From Perkinsus marinus ATCC 50983 (lineage: Eukaryota; Perkinsozoa; Perkinsida; Perkinsidae): DNA of 32,163 nt. The stretch lies in the NCBI RefSeq assembly GCF_000006405.1, contig NW_003205331.1, forward strand, positions 259,065-291,227. The letters are read 5' to 3'. Within the stretch, counting starts at the first letter, position 1, and every line of letters starts with the position of its first letter. Below are positions 1 to 9,533 of the stretch, one piece after another. The position numbers and the translations under genes are program-made. A model generated the notes under the pieces. That model worked only from the letters and a program-made list of their open reading frames with translations, was not told the origin of the DNA and did not search any database.

Positions 1-186
1 TGGTGATATCACGTGTTCGTTGATCACGCGATTCTTCTCTTCGACGCATCACGTTAAATCAATTAATAAATGCAGAGAAGTGTTCGACTCACGCGCTCAG
101 TCTGGTCGCGAGATTGCTGTGTATCTAAGCTCGAATATTTCCGAGTTATGAGTTTTTTTCCGAGACCGAGCTCGTGATGCCGTTGT

Positions 187-362
187 GCACTTTAATTCGG
201 GGAAAGTGACTCGGTCCGAGTTCTCGGAAAAATCCCTCGGGAAATCGACTTTTCCGAGGTATCGCACTTTAATCCGTGGACTCTCGGAGTGGGGTTTCCA
301 AGGCTCGGAACTCGGTAACCGAGTACTTGGACTCGGAACTCGGAGCGCCTTAGCACTTTAAT
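187..362. repeat. Cluster of ACTCGG/CCGAGT boxes with repeated GCACTTTAAT motif
   Basis: The motif GCACTTTAAT starts at 187, 264 and 353, giving units of 77 and 89 bp. Between these motifs the DNA is packed with ACTCGG and its complement CCGAGT in both orientations, several forming small hairpins such as ACTCGG-T-CCGAGT near 201-213. No reading frame explains it. It could be an irregular tandem satellite, the end of a mobile element, or a protein-binding array; the sequence does not decide between them. Confidence 0.6.
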
Positions 363-493
363 CGGCTCCTGATGACTGTAAGCATTGTGGTCATTGCCGT
401 TGCTGCCGCCCCTTGACTAACTGATTGCGGTGAAAGCGGTGAAATTCACCGCTACAGACTCTGATGGTGAATCGGATGAATCATTTTAGGTTT

Positions 494-579
494 TCGAACA
501 CATTCGAGCCGTCGGCTCGAATGTGTTCGAATGTGGCATGTGTTCGATGCCTAACATGGTTCGGCGAACCATGTTAGGC
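494..579. repeat. Two adjacent perfect palindromes
   Basis: Bases 494-510 are the exact reverse complement of 514-530 (17-nt arms, 3-nt centre GTC). After an 18-nt spacer, 549-563 is the exact reverse complement of 565-579 (15-nt arms, single G centre). A one-base centre cannot make a normal RNA loop, so this looks like a DNA-level inverted duplication rather than a terminator. The two-palindrome layout matches those at 6440-6497, 6560-6629 and 31731-31853. Confidence 0.85.
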
Positions 580-2039
580 AAGTACAAGTCCATCTATTTA
601 AGTTATGACTATTCGGAGTGCGAGAGAGCACCAACGGTTTCCCTTGCCCCATTAGTCGGTAAAAAAAGAAATCAGACTCTGACTACTTTCGAGATCGCTT
701 CGAGTTCTAGTCAGTGGATCCACTTGTGCAAACGTCTTCTAGTTTTAGGTCCTGTATTGGATATCCCACTCCTGGGCGCGTGGGTCTGGTGGGCTGGAAG
801 ATAGAAGGTGTCTGCGGATTCCAGCCCTCGAAGCATCGAGTTAGTCCGACGAGCGCCTTTGCTGGCGCCGCGCACGCCGCGCAGGGTCGACCAACCGATG
901 CTTGCTCCCGGGAGTGGCGGGCTGGGTTGAAATAAATCATACACGTCATACGCCATCTGGTTTTGTAAAGCTGCGACGGTGTTCGGCCTTACGGGTCGTT
1001 TCACGACGCACCCCGAAAAAGGACGGAGGACGCACCGCGGGTGATATGCACGTGTGTGACAGAGACGCACTGTGTGACGCGCCCTCCGTATCGGTATTTA
1101 ACTTGTGTCAACTAGTTAACCCTTGATAATTAATCACTATCATTGTCCGTGTCGTCCACGTCATTGGATACGCCATGTGAACCTAATTTCGTAGGAACAC
1201 CGTGTCAACCTCAACAACAAGACCGTCCGAGGAACACCTGTGCCTTACATTTGATCAAGTAACTTCTTCACTTCTATCAACACCTCCTCCAACCACTGCT
1301 ATCCATCATCTTCGCTTTCCTCCTCTTCTAACTCACTTTGATACCGCTCCATCTCCAACTCAGCAAGTTGGTGAGCTGAACTCACCACCTTTTCAACGCC
1401 TATTTAGATAATAGTAACCTCTATTCTAGCTCAATATAATTGTTTTCAACATTATGATCCCCTCCACGTAGAATCAGTAGAAGGATCATCAGTAGAATCA
1501 CCTCCACGTATGCAGTGGACTCGGTTGAATCGCCTCTTGACCTGGATTCCTCCTAAGTCCTTTAACTCTTCCTACATTTCGATTTCACATCGTGTATGGT
1601 TCTGTTCCTCAACGTCACTGAAAACATAGTGTTGAAACATAGCGTCATAGAGTCGGTCGAAAACGATATTGTATACTCTTAACACCTTAGCATTTGGGGA
1701 GCAAAAGTAACTTCTATTCGCAGCGGGGGAAGAAATAGAATTAAAAAAAATCGTTTATGGATGGAAGTTAGAGAACTCCAACTTGAATACATTCCCCTAG
1801 GACCGTTAAAAGTTTGGAGGAAACTATTTCAAATTCGAGAACTCCAATTGAGACACTTTGGTATCGGAATATATTCTGGGCGCGCGCGTAGTTTTATGGC
1901 GCGTGACTCGTATTCCGCCGACTAGGAATGGAATCCATTCAATGGATTGATGTTATAGCAACATTTCGAGAACGAACTTTTCGAGTGTTGACCTCCCACA
2001 ATGGGCTGCATGCGGAATAGCTGTTTGTTATCATTTTTA
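580..2039. other. Intergenic region without a recognisable gene
   Basis: Short open frames occur on both strands but none shows a known domain, a sensible start context or splice signals that extend it. The last part would hold the promoter of the ubiquilin gene that starts at 2040; no TATA-like or other promoter element could be picked out with confidence. Confidence 0.5.
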
Positions 2040-3505
2040 ATGTCTATAAATCTAATTTTCAAGGTCTCGGGTGGTTCATCGTTCGAGGCGAATTTCGACC
2101 CGGAAACTACCATCGGTGATGTTAAGAAGAATTGTGTCAAAACATCAGGAGTCCCTGCAGAGCAGCAGAGGCTCATCTATAAAGGTCGGATCTTGAAGGA
2201 TACCGACACTATAAACCAACATAAAATTGAAAGTGGCCACACCATCCATTTGGTCAAAGGCGCTGCTCCTGCTGGCAGTAGTGCCCAACCTGCCGCTCCT
2301 ACTCCTGCTGCTAGTCAGCTTGCTGAGCCCATTGCGAATCCAACACCGGCGCCGTCATCATCGACTACTGCTCGTCCTACTAGTGATTATATGCAACAAG
2401 GTATGGCCCAGGGTGCTGTGATGCAGGATCCTCAGATGATGTCACAGATGATGCAGAGCCCTATGGTGCAGCAAGCCGTGCAGGTAGGGCTGCAGTGTGC
2501 AGTGTGGGAGGAAAATATGCACAGTGGGCGGCGATTGAAAAAAATTTCCGGAAATTTCGGGAAATTTCGGGAAAATCGTGCTGGTTTCTGGGCGAACCTG
2601 GTTCGTATATAAACTTTCACAATTAGTGAGGAAAAGTCTGAGCCCAGTTGCGGAAAGCAAACATATATCCCAACACTGGACGTGAGTGGAATTGACGGCA
2701 TTTTTCACGGTCAGGCACTTGCTGAGAATCCTCAGCTGTTACAGCAGATGATGGGGACAAACCCGATGATGCAACAGATGATGGTAGGCCTATAATTCGT
2801 TGTGTTGGGGGTATTTGTTGTCGACAGGCCCAGAACCCTCAGACGGCTGCTATAATGTCGAACCCCGATCTCCTTCGGTTCTTGATGAACCCGCAGACGA
2901 TGCAAGCTATGATGCAGTTGAATCAAACTATGGTAGCAGTATCGTCAGCAGGTAGAGTAGTGAATATCGTGATGATTTTGTAGGAGGGAAATCAGCCACA
3001 ACAACAAGGTATGGCAGCTCCTGCGGCTCCGACACCCACGCCTGTACCCACTCGTGCTACTAGTCATACTATAGTGCCTCCTCCGAATTCTCCGACGGGT
3101 AATGTTTGTTGTGGGATGGTATAAATATGGTGTGCTCCTAGGACCATCGACTTCTGGACAGCCAGATTTTGCTTCAATGATGCAGGCCATGCAGAACAAC
3201 CCTCTGATGGCACAGATGCTAGGTAAGGAGGATAGATGGTGGGAGAGGGGTACATCTCGTATTATCAGCTGGTGGTGGAGACGGAGCTGTCCCCGCACCT
3301 AATCAGGCTGAACTGGAGCAGAGATATGCTAGCGAATTGGGAACGTTACGGTCAATGGGTTTTGTCGATACGTAAGCAGCTGTTCATCCTGCTCGAATTT
3401 ATTGTGACCTAATGCAGGGCGGCCAATCTTGAGGCGTTGCGGGTTTGCGATGGTAACGTTGAGCTTGCTGTTAATTACCTTTTCGATATGGGTGCTGGCA
3501 ATTAG
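2040..3505 (+). CDS. Ubiquilin / Dsk2-family ubiquitin receptor, 7 exons, 334 aa
   Basis: Shuttle factor that binds proteasomes with an N-terminal ubiquitin-like (UBL) domain and ubiquitinated clients with a C-terminal UBA domain; cytosolic and nuclear. Exons read: 2040-2483, 2715-2783, 2828-2932, 2984-3098, 3142-3222, 3269-3371, 3418-3505, all with GT-AG introns and continuous frame. The UBL spans about residues 1-74 and contains the typical RLIYKGRILKD stretch. The middle is rich in Met, Gln, Pro and Ala with NPQ/NPxM motifs like the STI1-type repeats of the family. The UBA domain (about 288-329) has the MGF loop (301-303) and ends four residues before the stop. Length is close to yeast Dsk2 (373). 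The start at 2040 gives the expected UBL first strand; an in-frame ATG at 2001 would add 13 unusual residues. Intron 1 (231 nt) is about four times longer than the others because it carries repeat copy A. Confidence 0.93.
2500..2678 (+). mobile_element. MITE-like repeat, copy A, in ubiquilin intron 1
   Basis: About 179 bp running from CAGTGTGGGAGGAAAATATG to CATATATCCCAACACTG; the ends are near-perfect inverted repeats of each other. The right half has the family signature TCGTATATAAACTT and GGAAAGCAAACATATAT seen in the other copies. It is non-coding. No target-site duplication was found: the flanking 8-mers differ, although CAGTGTG is doubled at the left end. Confidence 0.75.
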
Positions 3506-4305
3506 ATAGTACGATTGTAGCTATGTATGTAGAGATACCTTTTCTTGTATACTCGAGTTTTGTGTTCGATTAGTGGATGGCGAAACGACGGGCAAATCGC
3601 GATGCGTGTTCGAAAAATTACTTCTAAGATATGAATACTTCATCTACAACACTCTCTTTAATGTATTGTTTGTAGGGACGGTTTGAATCCACGGTGCGAA
3701 TTCCACCTAATATTTCTTGGACCTCCCTAGGGGGGGGAAGCTGGTAGCGGTGGACTCAAAAAGGCATTGTAGCTGAGTTACCGAAGTCGCCATCTCGTTG
3801 CCTTCAGATACTATCGCACTGCCAGGCGGAGTCTCACCCGATTCCCTCGTAGAAGGACACCACTCAACTGAGCGACTGAAACTCAATCTGCTCTGAGTGA
3901 CTGTTGTGTTCACTACGGCAGGCGGAACGGTACGAGAGTTTTATCAATGTTTGACACTCTGTATGAAGACCCTAGCTTGCGCTGAGGACTGGGTTGTGTA
4001 TCAGCCTTGGATAAGCGCGAATATACAGGTTTCCGCTGTCGTCCGATACTGACTTCAAACTCAACATACTAGAACTCTTATTATGGCAGACGAGAAGTCT
4101 TAAGCTATGTGAAAGTGGAAAGAGTTTCGAAGCTGAAAGAAGTTCAATATAGGCCCTATATTATAGGGGAGGTCATCAACTAGCAACATAGCAGAAAGTC
4201 AGTATTAGGCCCTATATTATAGGGGAGGTCATCAACTAGCAACATAGCAGAAAGTCAGTATCGTCGCGGGTTCGGTTAACACAGAAGCCCGGCAGGAGGA
4301 TTCTG
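3506..4305. other. Convergent intergenic region between ubiquilin and carboxypeptidase
   Basis: The two flanking genes run tail-to-tail, so this 800-bp stretch should hold both 3' ends. It contains the 56-bp tandem duplication described separately. A minus-strand open frame at 3707-3913 has no recognisable domain. I see no further gene. Confidence 0.6.
4150..4261. repeat. Perfect 2 x 56-bp tandem duplication with internal palindrome
   Basis: Bases 4150-4205 and 4206-4261 are identical. Each unit starts with TAGGCCCTATATTATAGGGG, whose CCCTATA-T-TATAGGG core is a palindrome. Complete identity suggests a recent duplication, or an assembly duplication. Confidence 0.9.
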
Positions 4306-7300
4306 TTAATGAGCCTCCGAAGAGATGTTATCACTCGATAACCTCGATATCCTTGGAGAGATCGCTCTGAGCGTACCATCCATGAAATCGTTGATCATGA
4401 GGAGGGCCGCTTTTGGTTGGTCTTGGGGTACGAGGTGCCCTGCTAGGTATACCTGCAGGAATGGTGCTGGGATGAAATCCAGTCATCGCAACGTGGGAAA
4501 ATATGCACATGGTCAACTGCATTTGTTAGTGACATATAGTGGAAATTGTGAGAAAATGTAGGGGAAGTATTGTTGGTTCCAGTACACTTCTACCGGAATT
4601 TGTATGTATACCTTTATAATAGCGGAGAAACTCTTGAGCTCAGCTGAGGGAAACGAACACATATATTGAAACGCTGATTTGTCGTACTTGCAAGAAACCA
4701 AACATTCCTTTCTCCTTCCATCTGATGCTGCGGAGTTGACCAACTGATATACCATCAATACCCTGAGAAACCAACCTATGGTTCGGTGAATCGGAACATT
4801 GGATCAGTAATCCGCAATATTCTTCCTGTTGTTGGCTACCTTATATTCATAGCGACGAGCGTTGCGGAATGCATTCCGACCGGGCCATTCCAACGCATCT
4901 GCTGCTTGTTCGCAGCCGATCCAGTTACCGGCAAAATCTTGATCCCCAGCATAGAGGAGAATCTTTGCAAGAGAAGATGTTCGTGACTTCGAGCCGAGAT
5001 GATGTACACGAAATGTCAAAATGTCCACAATCGACATCAGGGCGACTACCAATCGCAGTCTGTGTTCATAGTTCACCAACACACTGCCAATAATACTGCA
5101 TCACAAGAGTCCCCCCACTGTACTAGAATTTGGACGTTCTAGAAAAGTATGGGAAAATATGCACACGGTCAACTCGGAGTTGACCATGTGCATATTTTAT
5201 GGTGACAATATGAAAACTCTGAGGGAATTTTTTGGACAATTCTTGTTGATTTTGGAACATTTCCTCCCAATTCGTGTATGAACTTCTCTCACGAGGGAAC
5301 TTTTGGGCGCAGCTGAAAGAAGTGAACATACGTTACTCCGACACTGTCCAAGAAACTATCTTCGACTCGCATGTAACTCACCTCGATTTCAGCATCAAGT
5401 AAATCGGGCAAATAAAGACTATCAGAGGGGAAAATTGATTCAGGCCCGAAGTCCCCTATAATGGAGACCTGCGATTGAAGTACAAGCATTTCATCCACAA
5501 CTCTCACATCGTCTGTGCAGGAGGTGAATTTCTTGTTAACACCAAGTATATCCTGCACGTCACACCGGTTGAGAAAACGATCCAACTGAAAACAACAGGG
5601 TGGAGTCTCGTCAAGCATGCAACCCACCCTCGGATCTCCAACTTGGCCTGTGCTTCCGTCCTTAGTTGTGATCCTCATATCGTATCTACAATGCAAACCA
5701 TTTCACTAATATATCCTATCATAGCAAATCTCCTTACATGCTGATACCGCGCCTTTTGAATGGAGCACCAATGGAGTCGGCGTTACAGACTTTGGCCAAG
5801 CGCTCGCACATCAGCTCTAATACAACGGAGTTTAATTCGAGTGCGAAGGACGCTCAAACCGTTCGTTTCTCACGGTCGCCTGCTAAACACTGTGGTATAC
5901 CCCTCGTGCATTTCCCAACAGCTCTAGTCATGTTCAGATATCTAAGAAGACTGATACACAACATAGGAGGCTTTGTTCTCGCACTCTTCGTAGGTAGCAA
6001 CGTGCGGAGCGGTACAGCTTTTAAAAGCCATCTGGGGGAATGAAGGTACCCTATCAGGGACGACTCTATGATATCTCCGTCGTATATCCGCCTACTGAAT
6101 CCCGGCATTCATCCATCCATTTCCAATAGCTAATCCCCGGAGGTTAATATTAGGGTAGCGCAGCCCCTTATTTTCTCGCCATATTTTATGCGCTATTGCA
6201 GGTATGTAATGACCTAAGCAGTGGAACTGACGGTTCGACGACACTCGATATAGAGTTACCAGCATACGACTCCCCAGCGATGTAGAAGGCTCTATTTTTA
6301 TACTGTCTGTGCTGAGAGAAGAACCCTAGAAGGGCCAAGTACCTTTCAATGCATCAGTCGCTCGGGATGCAATGCTGGTCAATGATGATTGCATTCAATG
6401 ATCAGTGTTGGAGGAATATATGTTCGCTTTCCTCACCTGAGCTCGAAATTCCATCACAGTGATGGAATTTCGAGCTACAGTAAGTGACTTACTGTAGAAT
6501 TTTACATGCAAATTCAAGTAGAAGTGTACAAGACCCGACAATAATTCACCGAAACTTTCCTCATAATTTTCATACTCTCACGGTGAGAGTATGAAAATTA
6601 TGAGGTGTTGGTGAGAGTCTCACCAACACATGTAGTTGGCCATGTGCATACTCCCCCCCCCACAATGTTCGCCTTACAAGTCGTCAGCGGCTTCGTGCGA
6701 GCCCCTCGTGACGGGCGGTCCCTCAGCAAAGCCAGCCCCGGCAGGTTGGTCAACGAAGAGGAGGTTCGCTCGGGTATTCCAAGAATACCTTAATCGGATA
6801 TGTCATCATCATTCACACACAGTCCTTCTTACGGGTTCAGCTTGGTGCCCCTTCCATCCTCATTAAGTCTGCAGGGTCCATTCTCTAAGAAGAGCCCTAT
6901 CATACTGCTACACCCAGGCCCCCCGTTGAGCCAGAGGATGAGAGGATCGTGGGATGGATCAGAACGGGACTCGAACAACCAGAAGAATAGTCTGATGAGA
7001 GTCCACATGTAAACAATTGTGTTACTTGTGCTACTGCGTTGGTTACACACATAGGTGGTGAAGCAGGTGTTCAAATGCTTACCTTCTTTCACCGGAACCG
7101 TCGTAGTAACCGTGTGCTTGGTTCACATCCGGATCGCAGAGACGCTTACCGCGACTCAAAAAAGATTTCGTGTCCATATCATTCTCTTCCTGGTAGGCTT
7201 GGGTCGGCTCAGCCTTATCTCTTGTGGCTGAAAGAAGGCAAGCTGTCACCTGTTGTTGCCTTTGTGGTCAACTCGACACTGGTATAACTGTGAGTATAAC

Positions 7301-7390
7301 CTGAGTTGACTTACCTCCGGTATACATCATTTGAGCACCAAACCGATCGACCAGTGAGAGTAGGATGAGGAGGAGGCTGACGTGAGACAT
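4306..7390 (-). CDS. Serine carboxypeptidase (carboxypeptidase Y / cathepsin A family, S10), 13 exons, 520 aa
   Basis: Secretory or vacuolar protease that removes C-terminal residues. Exons (genomic, read 7390 to 4306): 7315-7390, 7083-7227, 6833-6991, 6678-6788, 6260-6342, 6096-6213, 5958-6050, 5874-5923, 5738-5816, 5382-5685, 4840-4962, 4688-4762, 4306-4452. All introns are GT-AG and the frame is continuous. A hydrophobic signal peptide occupies residues 1 to about 20, with a stop codon just before the ATG. Family motifs in order: [10 protein letters not shown] (94-103, oxyanion hole), GESYAG with Ser189, YAGDQDF (410-416, acid residue), [10 protein letters not shown] with His478; so the triad is complete. 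[10 protein letters not shown] and [15 protein letters not shown] also match the family. The second exon could begin slightly earlier at an alternative in-frame acceptor. Three introns (6343-6677, 4963-5381, 4453-4687) are enlarged by MITE copies E, C and B; the rest are 34-91 nt. Confidence 0.94.
4489..4676 (+). mobile_element. MITE-like repeat, copy B, in last carboxypeptidase intron
   Basis: 188 bp, from CAACGTGGGAAAATATGCAC to ACATATATTGAAACGCTG, with the family landmarks GCACATGGTCAACT and GAGCTCAGCTGAGGGAAACG. It lies antisense to the gene, inside the intron 4453-4687, and starts about 11 nt from the 5' splice site of the host intron. Flanking 8-mers agree at 5 of 8 positions, which is not a convincing target duplication. 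Confidence 0.75.
5146..5346 (+). mobile_element. MITE-like repeat, copy C, with terminal palindrome
   Basis: About 201 bp in the 419-nt carboxypeptidase intron 4963-5381. The left end (GGGAAAATATGCACACGGTC) is followed at once by its own inverted copy, so this member is longer than the basic unit. The right part has the usual GAACTTCTCTC and GAAAGAAGTGAACATACG landmarks and ends CCGACACTG. Confidence 0.7.
5154..5198. repeat. 45-bp palindrome inside MITE copy C
   Basis: Arms 5154-5175 and 5177-5198 are 22 nt, separated by one G, with one mismatch (a G:T pair in RNA form). The arm is the normal left end of the repeat family, so the palindrome arose by inverted duplication of element sequence. 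Confidence 0.9.
6440..6497. repeat. Overlapping perfect palindrome pair 1 in MITE copy E
   Basis: Arms 6440-6457 and 6459-6476 are exact reverse complements (18 nt, centre A). A second palindrome overlaps its end: 6475-6485 and 6487-6497 (11 nt, centre G). Neither has a usable RNA loop. Confidence 0.92.
6560..6629. repeat. Abutting perfect palindrome pair 2 in MITE copy E
   Basis: Arms 6560-6581 and 6583-6604 are exact reverse complements (22 nt, centre G). Directly next to it, 6605-6616 and 6618-6629 form a second exact palindrome (12 nt, centre G). Same long-plus-short layout as pair 1. Confidence 0.92.
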
Positions 7391-9070
7391 TTATGAGCTG
7401 CTCAAATCTACGATGAAGCTTGCAGTCGGTATGGTGTCACACCGTTGGTGTGGATTGTGACCACCGCCTCATATCCGCACATATCAACAACATCTCGTGG
7501 TAGGATGAACTGCATATAATCTAATTATGAACAGCCGGGCTGTTACAGCCCGTATGAGCTATGTCGTTTACGTGTATTACACGAGGACTATATCATCATT
7601 ATACCATCTGTATTCAGACGTAGATTCAATTATCTAAGTCGACTCTGTTCGCCCCTTCGAGATCCTTATCATGTTCTTCTTGTACGTACGTGCTACGCAG
7701 CGTGACGTGAGTGTAGTCCGTCGAGAGGAGAACTACAGTGACCAAGATCGTTCTGCTATTACTAGTGAACTCGACAGTACGTTAGTCCGAAGCTCGACTG
7801 AGTACAATACACCAGAGCTCGTAAGCAAAGTTATTCCGCGAGGAACCACAAACAATGTCGTAAGGAACGACAAAGCGTGACGCCCAGATGGTGACGTGAC
7901 GCACCAATCGATTGCTGTGCTATTCTAAGTGCTAACTATAATATGTCATGTCACCATCTGCAGGTCTCCCTTCTCATGGAGACCTATACCCCTTAGTCAA
8001 GAATGCAAGAGAATAATCGATGATCGTGTCCTTGATGGTACTCCAGCTTGTCGCACTGAGAGAAAGCTGATCAAAGTTTGATCATCAAACTGAAGCTCAT
8101 CAAGAAGCTTACACCGGCTGTGAAACAACAAATCTTTAGAAGACGATACACAGTTGAAAAACTATGCGGAGCGAAGATCGCGTACAGTCTGGTGACACTC
8201 TGTTGGAAATTGAGGAGTTCTGTGGAGCAGAATAGCGGCATTCCATCCGACGAAGACCAACCGTACTGTATAGGCTACTGTAATGCCTCAAGATACGAGG
8301 CATTTTTTCTACAAAGCGTTTAATCCAAGAAAATGGAAACACTACTATGGTAGATACTATGGTTATCGATTATACACATAAACTGAACTGGCTGGGCCTT
8401 GTTGTAGTAGTCTGTGGATGTTTACGTCCACCTTCGCGCTTCGGACTGTTAAGTATTGGCTACGTTTTGAACGAGGACAGCGCATCGGCCGAGTCGCTCT
8501 TCCCTTGCAATAAGAGAAGCAGCCCGGTCATTGGGTGTTCACCACCAGCCAAGGGTTCTGCTAGCCGATGGAGCAAGCAGCATCACCCGAGGATGGAGAA
8601 GAGTGAGATAGAATTCAGCTCGGGACATTTCTCTGTATTCTTTTTCCTCTGAGGAATGTGGCTATCACTGAAGAATTAGTGGCAGGAATAAGGATGAAGG
8701 GCTCGGATGCATCTATCTAACGGTTTTGCATACTAGAAACGGTTAGATCCGCCTCTAGTTTTACACCTCTAGCCGAATTGGCAACACAGTGGTTTTTGAT
8801 GATAGAGGGGTACGGGGAAAGTAGAGATTCCGTCTAACTCATACTCTAGGGTTAGTCACGAACACCATTGCCTAGCTCGAATAGGATTCCAAACGCAGTA
8901 ACTCGAACAATACGAGCCCACAACTCGAAATTGCGCAATTGGCGCGATATTAGTGGCCCAAGAAATGGGATTGGCCGGGAGCGCGAAATTTGTGGCCAGG
9001 ATCGATAGACGCCCGAGAATTGAGCGGTGTCCTAAGTCTAAGGGAGTGTCAAGCGGTCAAGTCAGCACGT
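7391..9070. other. Gene-poor region upstream of the carboxypeptidase
   Basis: Several short open frames (for example 7671-7880 and 8347-8652 on the plus strand) show no domain, no signal peptide and no convincing splice continuation. A small hairpin at 8282-8304 (AATGCCTC/GAGGCATT) is followed by T6, but nothing recognisable lies upstream of it. The perfect 12-mer AATTGCGCAATT sits at 8929-8940. Confidence 0.5.
7885..7960. repeat. Short element-like inverted repeat
   Basis: Bases 7885-7900 and 7945-7960 are 16-nt inverted repeats with one mismatch (CAGATGGTGACGTGAC), enclosing 44 bp. This could be a very small MITE remnant; no target-site duplication was recognised. Confidence 0.6.
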
Positions 9071-9074
9071 TCCA

Positions 9075-9422
9075 ACTTGGATACCGTATCCAAGTAGACC
9101 CTGGAACTTCCAAGGTCTACACCTCGCCACACATTCTTAGCATATCCGGTTTCTCGTGCACAGCCACCACAACGAGTATCATCTTGCGGCTCAGGGAGGT
9201 ATGTGCTTATGCTTTACCTGATATGACCTCCAAGTTCCAGCCTGAAACTTTCAGGGCCTAACTCTCCGTAGTTAGTGAGAAGTCGAAGCCGGGTAAAAAG
9301 TTTTCTCCACATATTCTTAGCATAGTATGCTAAGCATACACGTGTTGAAATTGCGCCTCAAAACATCAACTTTTAGTGGGGGAGTATATCTATAACTCCG
9401 CTCCTGAATCAGGAGTCCTGAT
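9075..9422. repeat. Cluster of short paired palindromes
   Basis: Several tight palindromes sit within 350 bp: 9075-9084/9086-9095 (10 nt, centre C), directly followed by 9094-9104/9110-9120 (11 nt, one mismatch); 9241-9247/9249-9255 followed by 9058+200 region arms 9258-9263/9270-9275; 9316-9324/9326-9334 (9 nt, centre G); and overlapping 9401-9407/9409-9415 with 9408-9414/9416-9422. They lie just upstream of the retroelement at 9.5 kb and may belong to its end region, but this is not shown. Confidence 0.75.
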
Positions 9423-9533
9423 CTAGTGCTATACATCAACATAGCCATGGCCGTCCATTCCACCCATGGCCGTCCTGTTACGTCGTGCTAAGTTAGCACT
9501 GCTAACTATTGTGACTCGTCACTCGCACTGGAG

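Larger units (their letters stand above)
6403..6667 (-). mobile_element. MITE-like repeat, copy E, enlarged by two palindrome pairs
   Basis: 265 bp in the 335-nt carboxypeptidase intron 6343-6677, inserted opposite to copies A-D. Read on the plus strand it begins CAGTGTTGGAGGAATATATG and ends near CACAATG at 6667. It carries the family sequence CACATGTAGTTGGCCATGTG in reverse orientation. About 85 bp of its extra length is accounted for by inverted duplications at 6440-6497 and 6560-6629. Confidence 0.75.

Noticed and set aside
6326-6342. Apparent 17-nt intron (GTACTTGGCCCTTCTAG) in the carboxypeptidase gene
   Set aside because: Using the acceptor just upstream makes these bases coding (YLALLG before FFSQH), which fits the family spacing better and removes the need for an ultra-short intron.
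8282-8304. Hairpin followed by T6, resembling an intrinsic terminator
   Set aside because: This is a eukaryotic window with no RNA gene recognised upstream; the hairpin has only 8-nt arms and no other support.
8953-9261. Plus-strand 102-residue open frame
   Set aside because: It is built over the palindrome cluster, has no domain or signal, and is unlikely to be coding.
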